From: Plumapathes pennacea
Lineage: Eukaryota; Cnidaria; Anthozoa; Antipatharia; Myriopathidae
DNA length: 64,000 nt
Assembly (NCBI GenBank): GCA_964036295.1
Contig: OZ038469.1
Coordinates: 15,247,591 to 15,311,590, forward strand
Direction of reading: 5' to 3'
In this document: one piece after another, positions 1 through 13,400 of the stretch
Position numbering within the stretch: position 1 is the first letter of the stretch
How the letters are laid out: every line of letters begins with the position of its first letter
Translations under genes and position numbers: made by a program
Notes under the pieces: model-generated
Database searches by the model: none
The model's input: only the letters and a program-made list of their open reading frames with translations
Told to the model about the DNA's origin: nothing

Positions 1-568
1 AGCCCACGCTAAGGTTCACAAAACCGGGTTCGTAGGCTTCCCCGGAATGGATGCAATGCGCCGATGTCAAGACGTGTAGTGGGGAAACCAACGTTCCGGT
101 ACAGCCCGTCGAAATCTTGACGGTCGCATTAAACGGAAATTTCTGGGTGTACCTCCGCGAGATGTATACGCGATTGTCAGTGTGGAAGATCTTTCTTTTT
201 GTCCGCTTCGGCATTGCCCGAACCCCTTCGTGAATGTTTCGTAGGGATGTCGAATAGTGCCGGCGCGTTCGGCTCGGCGCGTCGTTTTTGCTCTTGGCCT
301 TTGCAGTGGTCATCCTCTGTTTCACGCTGTGTGTCCGCGCAGTCTCGTAAGAGAGCTCTCTCGTCAGATGTTCTTCAACTATTGCATTCTCTTCTAGTTC
401 ATAAGCTGGAATTACAATCTCGTCTTGGTATTGGTCGTTGGAGCGTGGCTGTATCTTAATTCGCGCGTTCTGGACTGCTCCTGGCACAGATTTTTTCTGC
501 AAGGCACTGTCGGTCTTGGTCCATAATACAATTAGCACCACGGCAAGTTGAATAAGTTTCCCACTCAT
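1..568 (-). CDS. PRSS23/PRSS35-like secreted serine protease, 5' part only
   Basis: Read on the minus strand, an uninterrupted frame runs from ATG at 568-566 off the window edge (189 residues seen). Residues 1-22 form a signal peptide (hydrophobic LIQLAVVLIVLW core, likely cleavage near DSA-LQ). Residues ~23-120 are a charged propeptide-like region, followed by basic KRTKRK (120-125), a plausible furin-type site. The trypsin fold then starts: FPFNATVKISTGCTGTLVS with Cys156, and LTSAHC with catalytic-position His171 and Cys172, the usual disulphide pair around the His. Order and spacing resemble vertebrate PRSS23/PRSS35, which are also mostly encoded in one exon. The Asp and Ser of the triad lie outside the window, so activity cannot be judged (PRSS35 lacks the Ser). 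No splice donor was needed. The family assignment is from remembered sequence. Confidence 0.8.
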   Translation of the reverse strand, partial: MSGKLIQLAVVLIVLWTKTDSALQKKSVPGAVQNARIKIQPRSNDQYQDEIVIPAYELEENAIVEEHLTRELSYETARTHSVKQRMTTAKAKSKNDAPSRTRRHYSTSLRNIHEGVRAMPKRTKRKIFHTDNRVYISRRYTQKFPFNATVKISTGCTGTLVSPLHVLTSAHCIHSGEAYEPGFVNLSVG

Positions 569-3500
569 CGTAAGTCTATCACCGCTTGTAGCACTTTATA
601 TTATGTGCAAATTCGCCACAACAATCTGAATGGAAGAGATAAAAGCGAGAAGCTATAAGTATTTAATTCACGGTTTTAAGTGGCCGCAGAGTGAATTAAT
701 GAGCTTTGTCTCTGTTATGAAACTTCCTGAAAAAGTCATTAAAGTTCCGCAAAGCATCCGCAACACAGAGCATTTCGCATCTGGTAGGTGTTAATTTAGC
801 AACAACAACCTACCGACTCGTGCCTATTGTTTTTGTTTACTAAAGTAATTTTTAGGACCGGATACTGGGTCGTACAACTTTTGTATCTCCGCTATCTGTT
901 TTGTTACCGCCACCCTATCACGCCTCGGATCTTCAACAAAGGCTGGCTGCTTTGTCGAAAAGCTTTACAAACTCAAAACCTGTACTGTCTCATACATAAG
1001 CCACCAAACAAAAGACGTTTTTACAATTCAAATCCCTCTATCGAATAGTCTTAGTCAGTCTTTCACTGAAGAATTTTAATAGCTCCACACAGAGCCAGTG
1101 GAATCATTTTGCGTTCATGCGATGTGATTGGAAGATATTTTAGAGTTTCCTTTTTTTGGAGATAACAGTCACTTTTATCAAGCTGTTGCACCTTTTTCGA
1201 GGCAAGTTTGATTACAATTTGCTGCGGCGGAAATCTTTTCAGGCCAACGGTCGTGGTTTACTTCAGGGCTATACCCGCTGACGCTCTTTTCCCATGAACT
1301 TTTTCGTTGATACAATCTATCTGACACATGCATTAACATGGTTTACAGTAGAGCAGAGAAGGGCAAAGTGTATTATCATTCATTATCATCCCAGTTATCA
1401 AACTTATCGTCGCCACAATTACCGCAAAACGCGTAAATTAATTGAGAGCATTGTCATCGTTTAGTTTATAACTGCGCAGGGCATCATCTTGCTATTAAAC
1501 TCGTCAACTCCAAACGAAGCCCTTCGTCAGCCCCTCTTGTTCTGAACGTCCAATACAAGGACATTCTTCCACTGCATGACAAAAGTATAAATTGTCTTTT
1601 TGTACGTATCGTCGGTAATCTATTCTTTGAGTGCGGGCGTAGCTATATAGCTGAACACAAGTGTAGGATATAATGCAATATTTAAGCTACACACTGCGAA
1701 GCCACCGCGACTACAATTTAGCGAATTCTCCTCGTTAAACAAATACAAAGATCTAAATCATTTGGATTTCCCACTAACTCTGTAAGACTAAGTAAAATCC
1801 GGCTAGGCTACAAAAACTGTGCATGGTCTCGGGTTGTGGGGTGGAAAACATACAATCGTATAGATGTCATTGAAGAACCAACCTTACAAGTCGAAAAACA
1901 CTTTTCACTCTTCTACTGTTGTCAGGTCTTGAAGTCTCTATTTCACTGATTGACTTGCAGTTTGCTGTACGGTCTCCAAAAGCCCGGCTTCAGCTTTATT
2001 GCATTCACAGAGTTCTCTTGATTGACGTTGGAAAGTTTTTAGCCAATGGAAGTCGGATTTAATTTCGTCAAACCGCTTTTTGTGGTTTTTTTGCCGGGTT
2101 CATCTTTAAATGTACGAAATGCTTGACAGATGACATAAATAGGTGTGCACGTGGAAAGTCGCGGTTTTCTTACGAAAGCTCACTTACTTAAACTGCATTG
2201 AACATTCTTCTTGAAATAATCCCACAGGATAAGAATGGAATAAAATGATTGAAAATGAAAGTATTTTGTCACCTAAATAGTTTACAGCATCAGATTATTA
2301 TAGCAATCTCTTTATTCAGAAAAATCCTCTGGTTGTCAGGGAATACCTTTTAAACATTCCCTGCAAGCAAGTGAGTGCTATTTTGGGCATGGAACGATCT
2401 CCGGAAACAGTTTAGCCTTTTATAGTAGCGGTACTTTGCACTTTCCGTAGCTCTGTTTCCGATGTTCGTTTGGGAAAAGGAAGAGGTATTCGGCCGAGTT
2501 CGGATTTAGCCACGGCAACAATCAGCGATGAATAAGTCGCAAACCGTCTGCTGAATAACACTTGCATACCGTTATAAACTGCCTTGCATTCTTCTTGCAA
2601 CATTAATACATGGATTAACTAAGGATAGGTAATGGGTAGGCCGGGATATTAGCCGCCGAGGAGTGTAAGGATTTTGCACAACTTTCTATTTTCAACTGCG
2701 TCACTTACATTTGCATTCTTAAGCCACGTTTTTATCGCGATTTATTTCAAAATAATACATAGCTGAAATAACGTAAACATTTGTCTTATCTCAGGCTTGT
2801 CTTGTTCTCTGTTTGTTAGAATACCTTCAACTTAACCGCATAAACAGTTACCAGTGGATTACCTTGGCATTATGACACCGATCAGCGCATCTATTTTTAT
2901 TTCCGCTCTGATAAAATCTTGGAAACAAGCACCCATAATGGATACAAGACTATTTTACTTGCGACCTCCCGGCCAACGCCGCTGGAGGACGGAAATTGGC
3001 CCAAGTCTTGAGATTTATCGGTGACTTATCAAGGATTTATGCACTCAGGAAACAATTAATCAAATCAGGTGGAAATATGCGAAAAAAGCCACGGATCTAT
3101 AAGCTCCTCATTTTCGAAACACCTGTCTAACCCAGTCGTACGTGTCGTATTGTGAAGGAAAAACAGTTACCTTCTAAAAACTCAAGTCCCATAAGAGAAC
3201 CGTCTGTGCCCTAAATTCCACTGCTTTGAGCCAACGGAACAAAGCTCAGTTGGGAGTAAAACTGACCTTTTGAAATAAGATATCCTCTCAGAAATTAACC
3301 CCATTGTAAGATTCTGGTCAATCTTCGATCAAAAATGCTCTAATTTTGTCGAATGCTTTTCGTAACCTTACTTATCCTTCCGATCAGTTGGGTGGGCTAA
3401 GAAGTAAGCCAATTTTTTTCAATATTGCGTGAGGAAAAATCTAAAATTTGACAAATAGTTTTTTACTGTGGAACTTTGTCAAAGTCACTTTCTTTTGTCA

Positions 3501-6500
3501 CCCAATTAAATGGCATCCTTCGAACTGTAGTTTAATTTAGAAAGTTTTTTATTTAGCGGGAAGCATTGCAATAATTCTGAGAATGACACCAAATTAAATA
3601 TTTATACAGGATCAAAGCCAACTCGGACACTGAAAGCTTTTCGAAAATGTTTAGTCCGTATTTACTGGTTACTACAATCCGACAGCCAAGAATGCAGGAC
3701 TGAAAATCTCGTGGGAAAAGAAGACGAAAAAGAAATCAGCTTTACCCTCTAAAATTTGAAGTATTTTCCAAAATGTGAATTATAAAAGAAATCACGAAAC
3801 AGACCGATGGCCGTGAGAACATTTTCTAACACTCCTTTATGTTTGAGTGCTCGATCACACTTATTTATCGTTTGCAGTACTAAACCCTAATGGCAACTAG
3901 TATGTATAGTCCTAGGATGGGCGACCGTTTCCTCAAATCAGCCGGAAGCGGCTTCATTTTTTTCTTTTCAGTCCCGCATTGGGCAAGGATATATACGGAT
4001 AATCTGGCATTTGATAGCTTGCCTGGATGAAAGCCAGTGGATTGATCACACTGACACCAGTACCTCATGTCTAGGAAAATCACTATCCGAAAGTTCAGCA
4101 GTGAAAGGGCGTATTGATTCTCACCGCAAATGTCAGTTTCATGCTGTGCAGACAGCATCATAAACAGAATCTGTCGTCAAGAAATACGTCTTATGTCAAT
4201 ATAAAATTGCAGTCTTACATTTTGAAATAAAACTTTGAAGAATGCCTTGGTCCGTCTGATAAGCCACAACACAGGTTTTTGGCTTACATGAAGTTACAAT
4301 ACACTGCCCTTTTGGATACCTGAGAGTTGCACTGGACACGCGGCCGAGGCTAAAGTTTTTATAATAGGGTCCTGTCTGGTAAAAGTACTCGGTAGGGGAT
4401 GCAAAACGGATCAGTGTCGAAAAGCACGAGTCACAGCCATATTCGACTGTGGAATAAAATACACTTAAAGATAAACACCTTTTTATATTAAACGCACCTC
4501 GGGAAAGAATCCATAACTGACATACCGGCACTAAATTGTTTTCTACTAGTTGTGCTACTATAGCTTTACTGAAGGTTTGCCGCAAATATAATAGCAAATA
4601 GTTCAAGTAGTTTGTTGATGATAACACACACGTTGTTTATTTGTTTTACGGATTGGTTAGTACAGTTACTCTCAAAGTCGACGGCGGAGCGTGGAAGTCG
4701 AGTTTCGCTTTCTCGACGTTCTTTTTTTTTTTAATCTGAGCGCGCGAATATACAGACGCATTTGAATAAATATACAGACCGAGCCAATTGACACATACCG
4801 CACAGCGGAAATGCATCGCAGTCATATGAGCAAACCGGAGTGAATTTGCGCGAGACAGTGAACCGAACTGTACACAAGGTCACTGAACAAGACCACAACT
4901 TGTTCCTTCAGAAAAGTCAAGGTTGTCTGTCTGGCTCTCATAAAATCCGATTTGCAGCAGCCGTCATCAGCCGGCTCATTACTGTAATAAGGTATTCCAC
5001 CAAACTGGATCAGTGTGCAAGCTAAGGTCGTCTAGATGAATGCGTGCACTGTCGTATTTGTTCAAGACACAACCGAGTCACAACGAAAGGAGCTGTCATA
5101 AAGCAGGACCTTACCATACCGTATTGACTGTTATAAATCTGCCAGGAGATACAACCATACACGCTGCGATGCCATAAACTGTAGACGTACATGTGAGTTA
5201 AATTTTCTAGCGTTTTTCCGTCTTATTAAGTAAGGCTCAAGTGTTCTGCAATCCTGTTGACTGCTTCTTTGGCTGAGTCACATCCGGGAAACGTGAAGGA
5301 AACTTTGATCGATTAACAGTTGGTGAAAATGTCGACATATTTATCCCGGGGTTCGGCTTACCAGCTTAGCGGGAATCGCTTATAGAAGTCACGCAACCAT
5401 TCACTTTTTTTTTTCGTTTTTCCGATGAAGTTAAAAAAAAGAAATTAATACGAAAAGTTACTCGAGCACTACCAGAAATTTGTCACAACAAGATTTTACA
5501 AAGCTGACGTCTTAGCAATATTGTTGGGTAAGGGGTGTGACTCCCGCTGACCAGTTTTATTGAGGGCATGGTTGCGTAACGTGTGGGCTACAAAACAAGC
5601 GATGTCTAAACATATCACACAATAATGTGCTAATACCCAAAACACGCAGACAGCACTTAATCCCCTGAAAGTGACGACAACCGCTATGCTTCTTAACGTT
5701 ACACATAACTTTACTTTGGGCAGTGGAAAATTCGCGGCGTCACTTCGATCATAATGTCTGGTTAGCAAAAGAATCAAGTTTGCCATTGAACACCTAATTA
5801 ACTCTCACCTGAGCCAAATTACTCAAAAATACTATAATTAACGGAGGACAGCTGAGGGAATGAAATCGAATTGAGATTTTGTGCCCCTAAGGTATAGGAC
5901 GTGTCAAAACGAAGTCTAGATCCGTGGATAAAAAACGGTTAATTCTTGTCCTGGCCAAGTGTACAAAACAGATTTTGTTCTTACGGACAACTGTGTGTCA
6001 TACAACCTATTCAGTTAACTGTTCATGTCCTGGTGGAAGAATACGAAACAGATTTAGTGTTTCTTTTGACCTTTCGAGCTTCAGTTACCCGTCTAGAGCC
6101 TTGGGCCGGCTGCAGTTCCCCTTTACTCTCCTTCTTAATCATTATAACGCCAAATTACCGGCCAGGCGCCGTGTTTTCCTAATGATTGTCTTTATTTGGC
6201 GGTTTTTAGATTGATAGGAGAATGATTTTCGTGAACGTGCGTCAGATGCGATTCATGCTGCGACTGCGTGGCTAGACTATGGCCGGATGGCGCTGCGGTT
6301 TCCGCTCACAAACTGCCTGAAGGCTCAGCTGTTTCTGTCAGCTTCTTTTAGTATGACAGAGTAAAGATGCGAGCAAGCGGCATTAATATACTCTGTGTTT
6401 CCGTTGTCAAAGACGAATTTCTCAACGTCAACCCACAAAATTTCTTGCTATTAAAATGTCCAATAGCCTTATGGTGTGGCCTGGCTTAAACGAAATTTTG

Positions 6501-9500
6501 ATAGCAGTGTTCAATTTCAGCTCCCGAACTTTCGAATGAAGAAAAATATGGCCACTCAAACCAAGTTGTCTACGTTTTGACATGGTAGTGTTCACTTAGC
6601 TTATGTTTTTTATGACAGTGAATGTTGCACCGCACTTGACCTCTGAAGCCGTTTGAAGCGGATATTGCTTTGATTGCAGTGGTTTGCAATGGCTTTTCGG
6701 CAGGAACCTTTTACTTGATTGGCGCATTTCCTTACAGCATTGTAGTTCGCGTGCAGAACTCAGCAGTCTACGAGGATTAATGGCAAGCAGCCAAATTCAA
6801 CTCATGTGTCAATGATCTTGTTACTGCGTGAGTAGGTGCTAGAACTGCAGAGAGTCGAGCATACTGAAGAGCACAGTCTTTGTGTTGTAACATATTGTTG
6901 GTTATTGCTCTGCTGTTGTTTCTCGGCTATCAAGTTTGCCATTGTTATGTGTTTTTCAGTTTTTCTTTTTACTGATAGAGCTCCAAAGAACCCTAAGTAA
7001 ATGAACTCGTCACATTTCTAAGTAATCTACGTCGTTACGTTTTCTTAACAGGAAAACAAACATTCGCAGTTGTTTCAGTTGTATTGCTCAGCCACTCGCA
7101 CACATGCGTCGGCTGATAGTTAACCGGGTAAATAATTCTTGTAACGCTCACTCCAACTCATATATATTCTTCTTGAATTGTTGTTAAGAGAAGTTATAAA
7201 AAACACTTAATGTGTGTTCTGCAAGCTGAAAACGTAGCCAGTCACGTGCATCACCAGTCACAGTGTGTCCGCCATTTCCATTTGTCATAAAGTTAGTATT
7301 TTGAACAATAATTGCGATTTAAATAGACAATGGAGTCGAAAGTTAAATGATTTTTCATGCAGTAGATCACAGAAAAACGCTAACAAAAGCTTTAGGGAAA
7401 GAAATTTGGCGAAAAGTCAATTTCGCCTGCGCCTTAAGAGGATAGGCGCAGCGAGCAGTGTACCATCCATCGTGAATTTCTTTACTTCAAACATAGTGTA
7501 TAGATCATGGCGCTGTTGAAAACATAAATCTTTTGAGCACTACCGCGTTGACTAGAACTAACGTGGATTATGGAATTTGTAACCGTAATTACTCCCTACA
7601 TAAAACCATCTGCTTTTGAAATGACGCATTTTAGATTGTGGAATTTCCTTGTCCGCCCTTCCTTCGGCTTAAACATTACATTTGTGACAAACAACAACTT
7701 GTTCTGTACTCATGACATACATGATACACACTGCACAATGAAAGTAAAAGAGCAACAGGCTATGCCAGTTGAAATAAAGCAAATCTGCAATAAAACTCAC
7801 CGAGTTCAATTCCTTCGCGGATCTTGTTTCTGCTCAGCGTCGGCCTAGCTTGTGTCTGTCAGTAACCAAAGAAGCGCTGATCTATATAGTATACACGTGT
7901 GGTGATGTATTGGTCTATATAGCTTGAGTACACCCTAGGGAACATCCGGGACTAATAAACGCCTCATAGTACAAAGTGCCTGGATGTCTCGTCCGGCCGG
8001 TGCACCGGTGAGTCTGACCGAGCAATGACACTTGAGTGTGCTGTCACGAACATCAATAGAAAAGTAATCCATTGTGATCTCACATGATTAGTGTTCTGTG
8101 GCACACACATCTATCGATCATGGAAGAACTGCAGTTTGAGAAAAGTATTATCACAGTTCAGGTGCGGGTCAATGATATTGAGTTAAAGTCCTTTCAATTG
8201 CTGCAGCATTTTTGGCACACACTGCTGTACTGTTACCAAATACACATGAATACATGCCAAATTGTGGGGAAAATGATTGGGAAAACATAGTTCATATTTA
8301 CAATAGGCCTCTGAGACTTACACAGCACTCCACTGCAAGAATTTCCTTAAAATAAATTAGTAAAAAAGAACAAAGTCGCTAGAATTCGTGGAAGAATACA
8401 AGCTTGGCAACACTTTAATAGTGGGCCTCTCATATTCTAAAGCTTCCTTTATTTATACAAATCTCACAGCACTCCCCGAAAGATTGCTTTCATTTCAATA
8501 AAAAGAAATCTGTTTTTTGATAAACATGCATGTTGAGTTTAGTTATTTGTCACTCCACTGGGTGCCGATTGATGCAAACAAATCACACCAAGGCGTCCTG
8601 CCGGCGTGTCCACAAACCGCCAAATGACAGGCTGCGGATGCTGAGTTTGGCGCATGCTCATTGTACAGGCTGAAGTATTGTGCGGGAAAATCTGGAAGCT
8701 TCAATGGATGGTGTTAAAAAGTAGCGTTTATAGCACACAGATAGTTCTGTCTAGTAACGAGTGAACAGAGTTTGTTAATGGATACTTGCTAACACGACAC
8801 ACAAACATCGTATGTGGTCCTTTTGTTGTTGTATAGGATTGTTCCTGTTTATCCAGCGTTTTATAACTTCCTGTTTAAGCGACAGCTTATCCGCCTATTA
8901 TGTATCTGAGCCAGTAGCTACTTTAAAAACATTCAATCATGATGAATTTTATGCCATAAAAATCCTGAACTTCGAACTCTACACGGTGCTGCTCTTGACT
9001 GAGATTTAAGAACCGAATTTTGCTGCTCAATTGTTGACGTTAGCACCAAGAATTTGTCCACGTGCCAGCTATATGATTAAAAAGTGTTTTAATAATTATA
9101 TTTTTCCCACAGAAATTATTGTCCATATCCTGTTTCAACAGGATGGACTCAATAATTTTCACACGCCTTCGTGGAGAGCGAAATGTTGACCGTCAGTAGT
9201 GCTACTTCACCTTGATCACCCATGAGATTATTCTGAAGTGGACTTACTCTTCATAGTGTTGTAGTTTTAGCTAGCCTAAATGAATGTATATAAACATGTT
9301 TCTTGTTTGTTTGCAGATGCGGATCGGGAAGTTTGCCAGGTTTTAACGGTCATTCATTGTTTGTAAGAAGAATAAAAGACAAATCTAGAAGACAATCTAC
9401 TTTCTTGTTTTTGTGTCTCTCCCACCCTGAATTCTCGTTGACTGATGACAAGTCCACGGCATGGCCGCGCCAATTTCCCGCCCTTCATGTCACGCGGTTC

Positions 9501-9878
9501 TCGCGCATTCCTTAGCAAACAACAATTCTTGCCGAAATGCTTCAGTTTTTTACAGAAACAGACCAAACTTTATGCGCTATTTCACGGTAAAACAGCTGAG
9601 TTTACGAGTGCGTGCATCTGCCTTTTAGGCCCGCAATTCCGGAATTGTGAGCAACTACATATCCGGGAAAGCAGTTTCGTTGTTTTAAAGTGTCTTTGTG
9701 AAGGGTCGGTCTTGTTTTAAAACACTGATACAAACTGATAAAAACCTCAGAACAAATGACTGCTTAGATACGTCGTAGTCAAAGCTCCACCACCCTCCCC
9801 CCCTAAGTTTCTGAGTATACCGCGTATAAAGTCTTTTCTGCTTAGCTTAGTTTCTGTATTTTTTTGTGAATATCAAAT
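569..9878. other. long intergenic region without a supportable gene
   Basis: About 9.3 kb of AT-rich sequence upstream of the PRSS23-like gene. Open frames are short (longest ~143 codons, 4196-4627 minus), lack recognisable domains and are not joined by plausible splice sites. The segment nearest 569 should hold the promoter of the minus-strand protease gene. An imperfect inverted repeat lies at 9114-9158 (ATTATTG...CAATAAT arms). I see no tRNA, rRNA or coding exon that I can defend. Confidence 0.5.
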
Positions 9879-9992
9879 TAGTATGCGCAGGCCAAATTTA
9901 TATGCGCAATGCGCAGGTCCAAATTAGTATGCGCAGGCGCAGGTCTAACTTAAAATGCGCAGGCGCAAGGTCCGAATTTTAAATATGCGCAG
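9879..9992. repeat. minisatellite built on an ATGCGCAGG core
   Basis: The word TATGCGCAGG or AATGCGCAGG recurs about five times at roughly 25-32 bp spacing, with AT-rich linkers. It lies directly beside the inverted-repeat element that follows. Confidence 0.7.
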
Positions 9993-10017
9993 CTTTCAGC
10001 ACAACCAGGAGACTAAA

Positions 10018-10279
10018 GGCCTGCCAAAACGAGGACACATTGTGGCGGCAGCAATGTGTCCTTCGATGTTTCCAGGGTGGCAAAACGTGCGGCAACATTG
10101 TTGCTTTCCGCGTGGACACAACAAATGTTTCTGAAGTTTTTCAGAAACATTTTTTGTGTCCATGACACAAATTTGTGTCAGCAACAAATGTTTCACGCGT
10201 GGCAAAACGGAGCAACATTTGGGAAACATGCGCGCGCTAGCAATGTTGCCGCTGCAATGTGTCCTCGTTTTGCCAGGCC
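10018..10279. mobile_element. MITE-like element with ~25 bp terminal inverted repeats, just upstream of the first kinesin gene
   Basis: The left end GGCCTGCCAAAACGAGGACA and the right end, which reads TGTCCTCGTTTTGCCAGGCC, are near-perfect inverted repeats about 25 bp long. The interior is also largely self-complementary, with repeated CAACATT and GTTTC words. It has no coding capacity. TAA is present next to both ends, which could be a short target duplication. It ends 190 bp before the kinesin start codon, so it may contribute to that promoter. Confidence 0.75.
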
Positions 10280-10468
10280 ATAAGACCGCAAAGCATGGCA
10301 GGTGGTTTTTCTCATCCGTGAGAGCCCTGGCACGAGTTTGTTGTGGACACGCGCGCAGACTCGGATGAGAATCATTAAAATATGTTGCATTGATTTTTCG
10401 ATTAGTCGGTATATTCGAATTGTGATAAAAAAATGACCTAGTGGCAGGGAAAAAGATACTCTTCAATC

Positions 10469-13400
10469 ATGGCTTCTGTGAAAGTCGCAGTTCGGGTGCG
10501 ACCTATTAATAAAAGGTAAGCTAAATTCACCGACAGAGGACAGATGCGAACATTTTGTACAACTTGTTCTTCTTTCGTGGGCAGAGAGAGAGATATGAAG
10601 GCGAAAACCTGCATCAAAATGGAAGGAAAGAAGACCACGTTATTAAGCTGTGGTGTAAGTAGAGTTCTGACTACACTGTTAGGACTTTGGATTCCTTATT
10701 ACGGCTTCTCAACTTACAGTGTTGTTTTTTTTTGTGTCCGGTCGGTGTTAGGGTAATGAAGAACCGAAGGACTTCACCTACGACCATTCCTACTGGTCTG
10801 CAGATAGTTCAGACCGTCATTATGCCTCTCAAGAGCAGGTATGGACATTTTAGTTCAATATATTCATTGTGCAAATAGCTGGATCGACTCAAAAATTGAT
10901 TGAGCCAGAAATATGCAAGCACATGCAGTTCCCATGTCGTTTGCTATCGTTTTCATATGGATATTGGTCGGACTTATGTGGCTATTTTGTGCCTTTCAGC
11001 GATTTAAAGCTATCAGTCTCTCGGCGTAATGTGTACTTTATGGGAATAAACCGGTGGATCGTAAAATTTACTTGAGTCAAATCGCTCACAGCTCACACAG
11101 TGACACTGCAGTGATATATAGCCCGATCAATAAATTGAAAACATATTTTAGGCAATGCTGTACTCGATTTTCTTGTTACATCCTGACATGATGGTTACTT
11201 GTATTTCTGACCGAATGAAGATCTATTTCTGTCTATTTGATTCTCTGTGGTTGGTGTTCAAACCAGTCGAGGAAACGACGTTTGCCTTTGGAAAACAGGA
11301 ATCAGATGTATTTATACACGTCATTTTTATATCTTTCGTCGGATCTGTAAATTAAAAGCTTGAAATAGAGTACAGACACATGACACAAAATACACTGGGA
11401 ATCTGACCCTTTACAGGAACCTACGATCAAACTGTTATTAATTATTAATATTTTGTGTGCTCTGAAATATATTTCAGAATTGCAACATTCGTTGTCATTC
11501 GACGCACGTACTACTGCATTAAATATTGTTATGCCTTACAATTGGCTTAATTTTATTAGTATTCATGCAAGGAATTGTTTACTACTAAAGAGATGTCAAC
11601 AGGAATCTGATCAGGTTATATATTTTTTGCTTTATGTTAATGAAGGGGACAAAAGTTAATTAATTCATACTTCTGCACTGGAATATTCTTAAAAACGTGT
11701 CAGAAGAAAACAGAATATAATGCTTGAATTGGTTGGACTGTATGGTTGCCCTGTTATACAGTATTCAACTTACTGTATACCTATTATGAATTTATCTTTC
11801 TATTCTTTTTGCAAAATGCGAATTGTTTCCATGTCTGTATCCGTGCTCGGCTGTCAATCAATTTCCTGTCTGTAGATTCAGCAGGATTGAGCAATAATGA
11901 TTCCCATCCAGGGATTCCACAGTGATAAATGATGCTGATAGAGATGGAGTGGTGTACTTAACTCTTGAAAGGCTGAGAAAAGGAATCAATTTTAGAGTAA
12001 TTCCATGAAAAGTGGGTCACATTTTTATACTATTGTTTAAAGATTGATAGTTTTTTTTTTTTTTTTTTGCATTACTGTTTGCAGCAATGACTGCTTGAGC
12101 TCTCATAAGTTTCCAAAATAGGCCCTTGCCCCAGGCAGACCAATATTTAAACAATATATAACAAGTGTTCCACTTAATATCATCAATAGGAAACACCTTA
12201 ATATGATATACTATGATGAATCACATATATGTGAACTTTGCAACATCTAATGATACAGTGAAAATGATTTCTGTTGATCAAGTCAGATTTTTACCTGGCT
12301 ATCCTTGTAATATGCATGCTTAAGTTGCTTCATCAATTGTCACTTTCACTATCAGAAAACACCTTCTTGGTCTGCAATTTTTGTTGTGGTAGAATACTTT
12401 AAACAATACACCATGCATAAGGCTTCATAGCTGAATGGTTAGAGTGCAGCTATTGCAAAGGTCTGTTGAAACCCATATTTTTTTCAGAACTTCAGTACAC
12501 TCTATATATAATATTTTTATTTCTGTGTAGGTTTTTGAGGACCTTGGTACAGATGTGCTCAAAGCAGCATTTGAAGGCTACAATGCTTGTATATTTGCAT
12601 ATGGGCAAACAGGAGCAGGAAAATCTTACAGCATGATGGGTCAGCAGGTTGAGTACACCATGCATTTTTACGTTCTTTTGGTACAATTATAATTTCTTAC
12701 CCATTCCCCTAAGCTGGAAATCCAGTTGTAGGGAGAAATAATAGGTCGAACAGCTTTCATCTGTGCCTTTCGGGTGTGGTGGAATGGGGTGGAGTAACAT
12801 TATTTTGTAAATTACATTATTTTTGTGTGGTTTGTTATGTCTGGTGTCTCCAATTTAGTAGTGATGTTATTAAAGAGGTTCCAACAATTTAATGATGTTT
12901 ATATTCATGCATGCAATTTATTATCAATATAACTGATTAGTTTTGTCACATTACTTAATCAATACAGTATCTAATGTGTGCTTTCATTTTTGGTTTATTC
13001 TTTTATCAGGAAGCTCCAGGATTAATCCCAAGGATTTGCGAGGTTTGTCTTTATTACACCGTACAGAATGTTCTAATGCATTGTAAACACTGAGAAAATT
13101 TGAACCAATCACATTTATGAGACCTTCATGTATGATATAAATAATTTGTGGTGCATAGTTGGGGTGACATGGGTGTTCTGTCAGCTGATTGGATGTTAAT
13201 TAGCATTTTGGTCTCTGGGCCTGGGTTGGAGTCTTAGCTGGGCATGTCATCCCTGTGCTGTTAGTATAAAAACAATATTGAAATTATTTCAATATTGTTT
13301 TCAATATTGTTGGTGTTGATAGGGTCTGTATGCACGCATGAGGGCCAGTGCTGATGACAAAACAGAATTTAGGACAGAAGTCAGGTAAGTGTAGTACTAA

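Noticed and set aside
4196-4627. 143-codon minus-strand frame in the long intergenic region
   Set aside because: No recognisable domain, no flanking exons with matching phase, and such a length is expected by chance in about 10 kb of six frames.
12421-12475. tRNA-like or SINE-like stretch (TAGCTGAATGGTTAGAGTG)
   Set aside because: A plausible A-box is present but no convincing B-box or cloverleaf; at most a decayed tRNA-derived SINE fragment. Similar weak hints at 13155-13250 and 30285-30320 were also dropped.
13272-13316. Hairpin AACAATATTGAAA/TTTCAATATTGTT
   Set aside because: Perfect pairing, but it is a short AT-only palindrome inside an intron, common in AT-rich DNA and without further support as an RNA gene.
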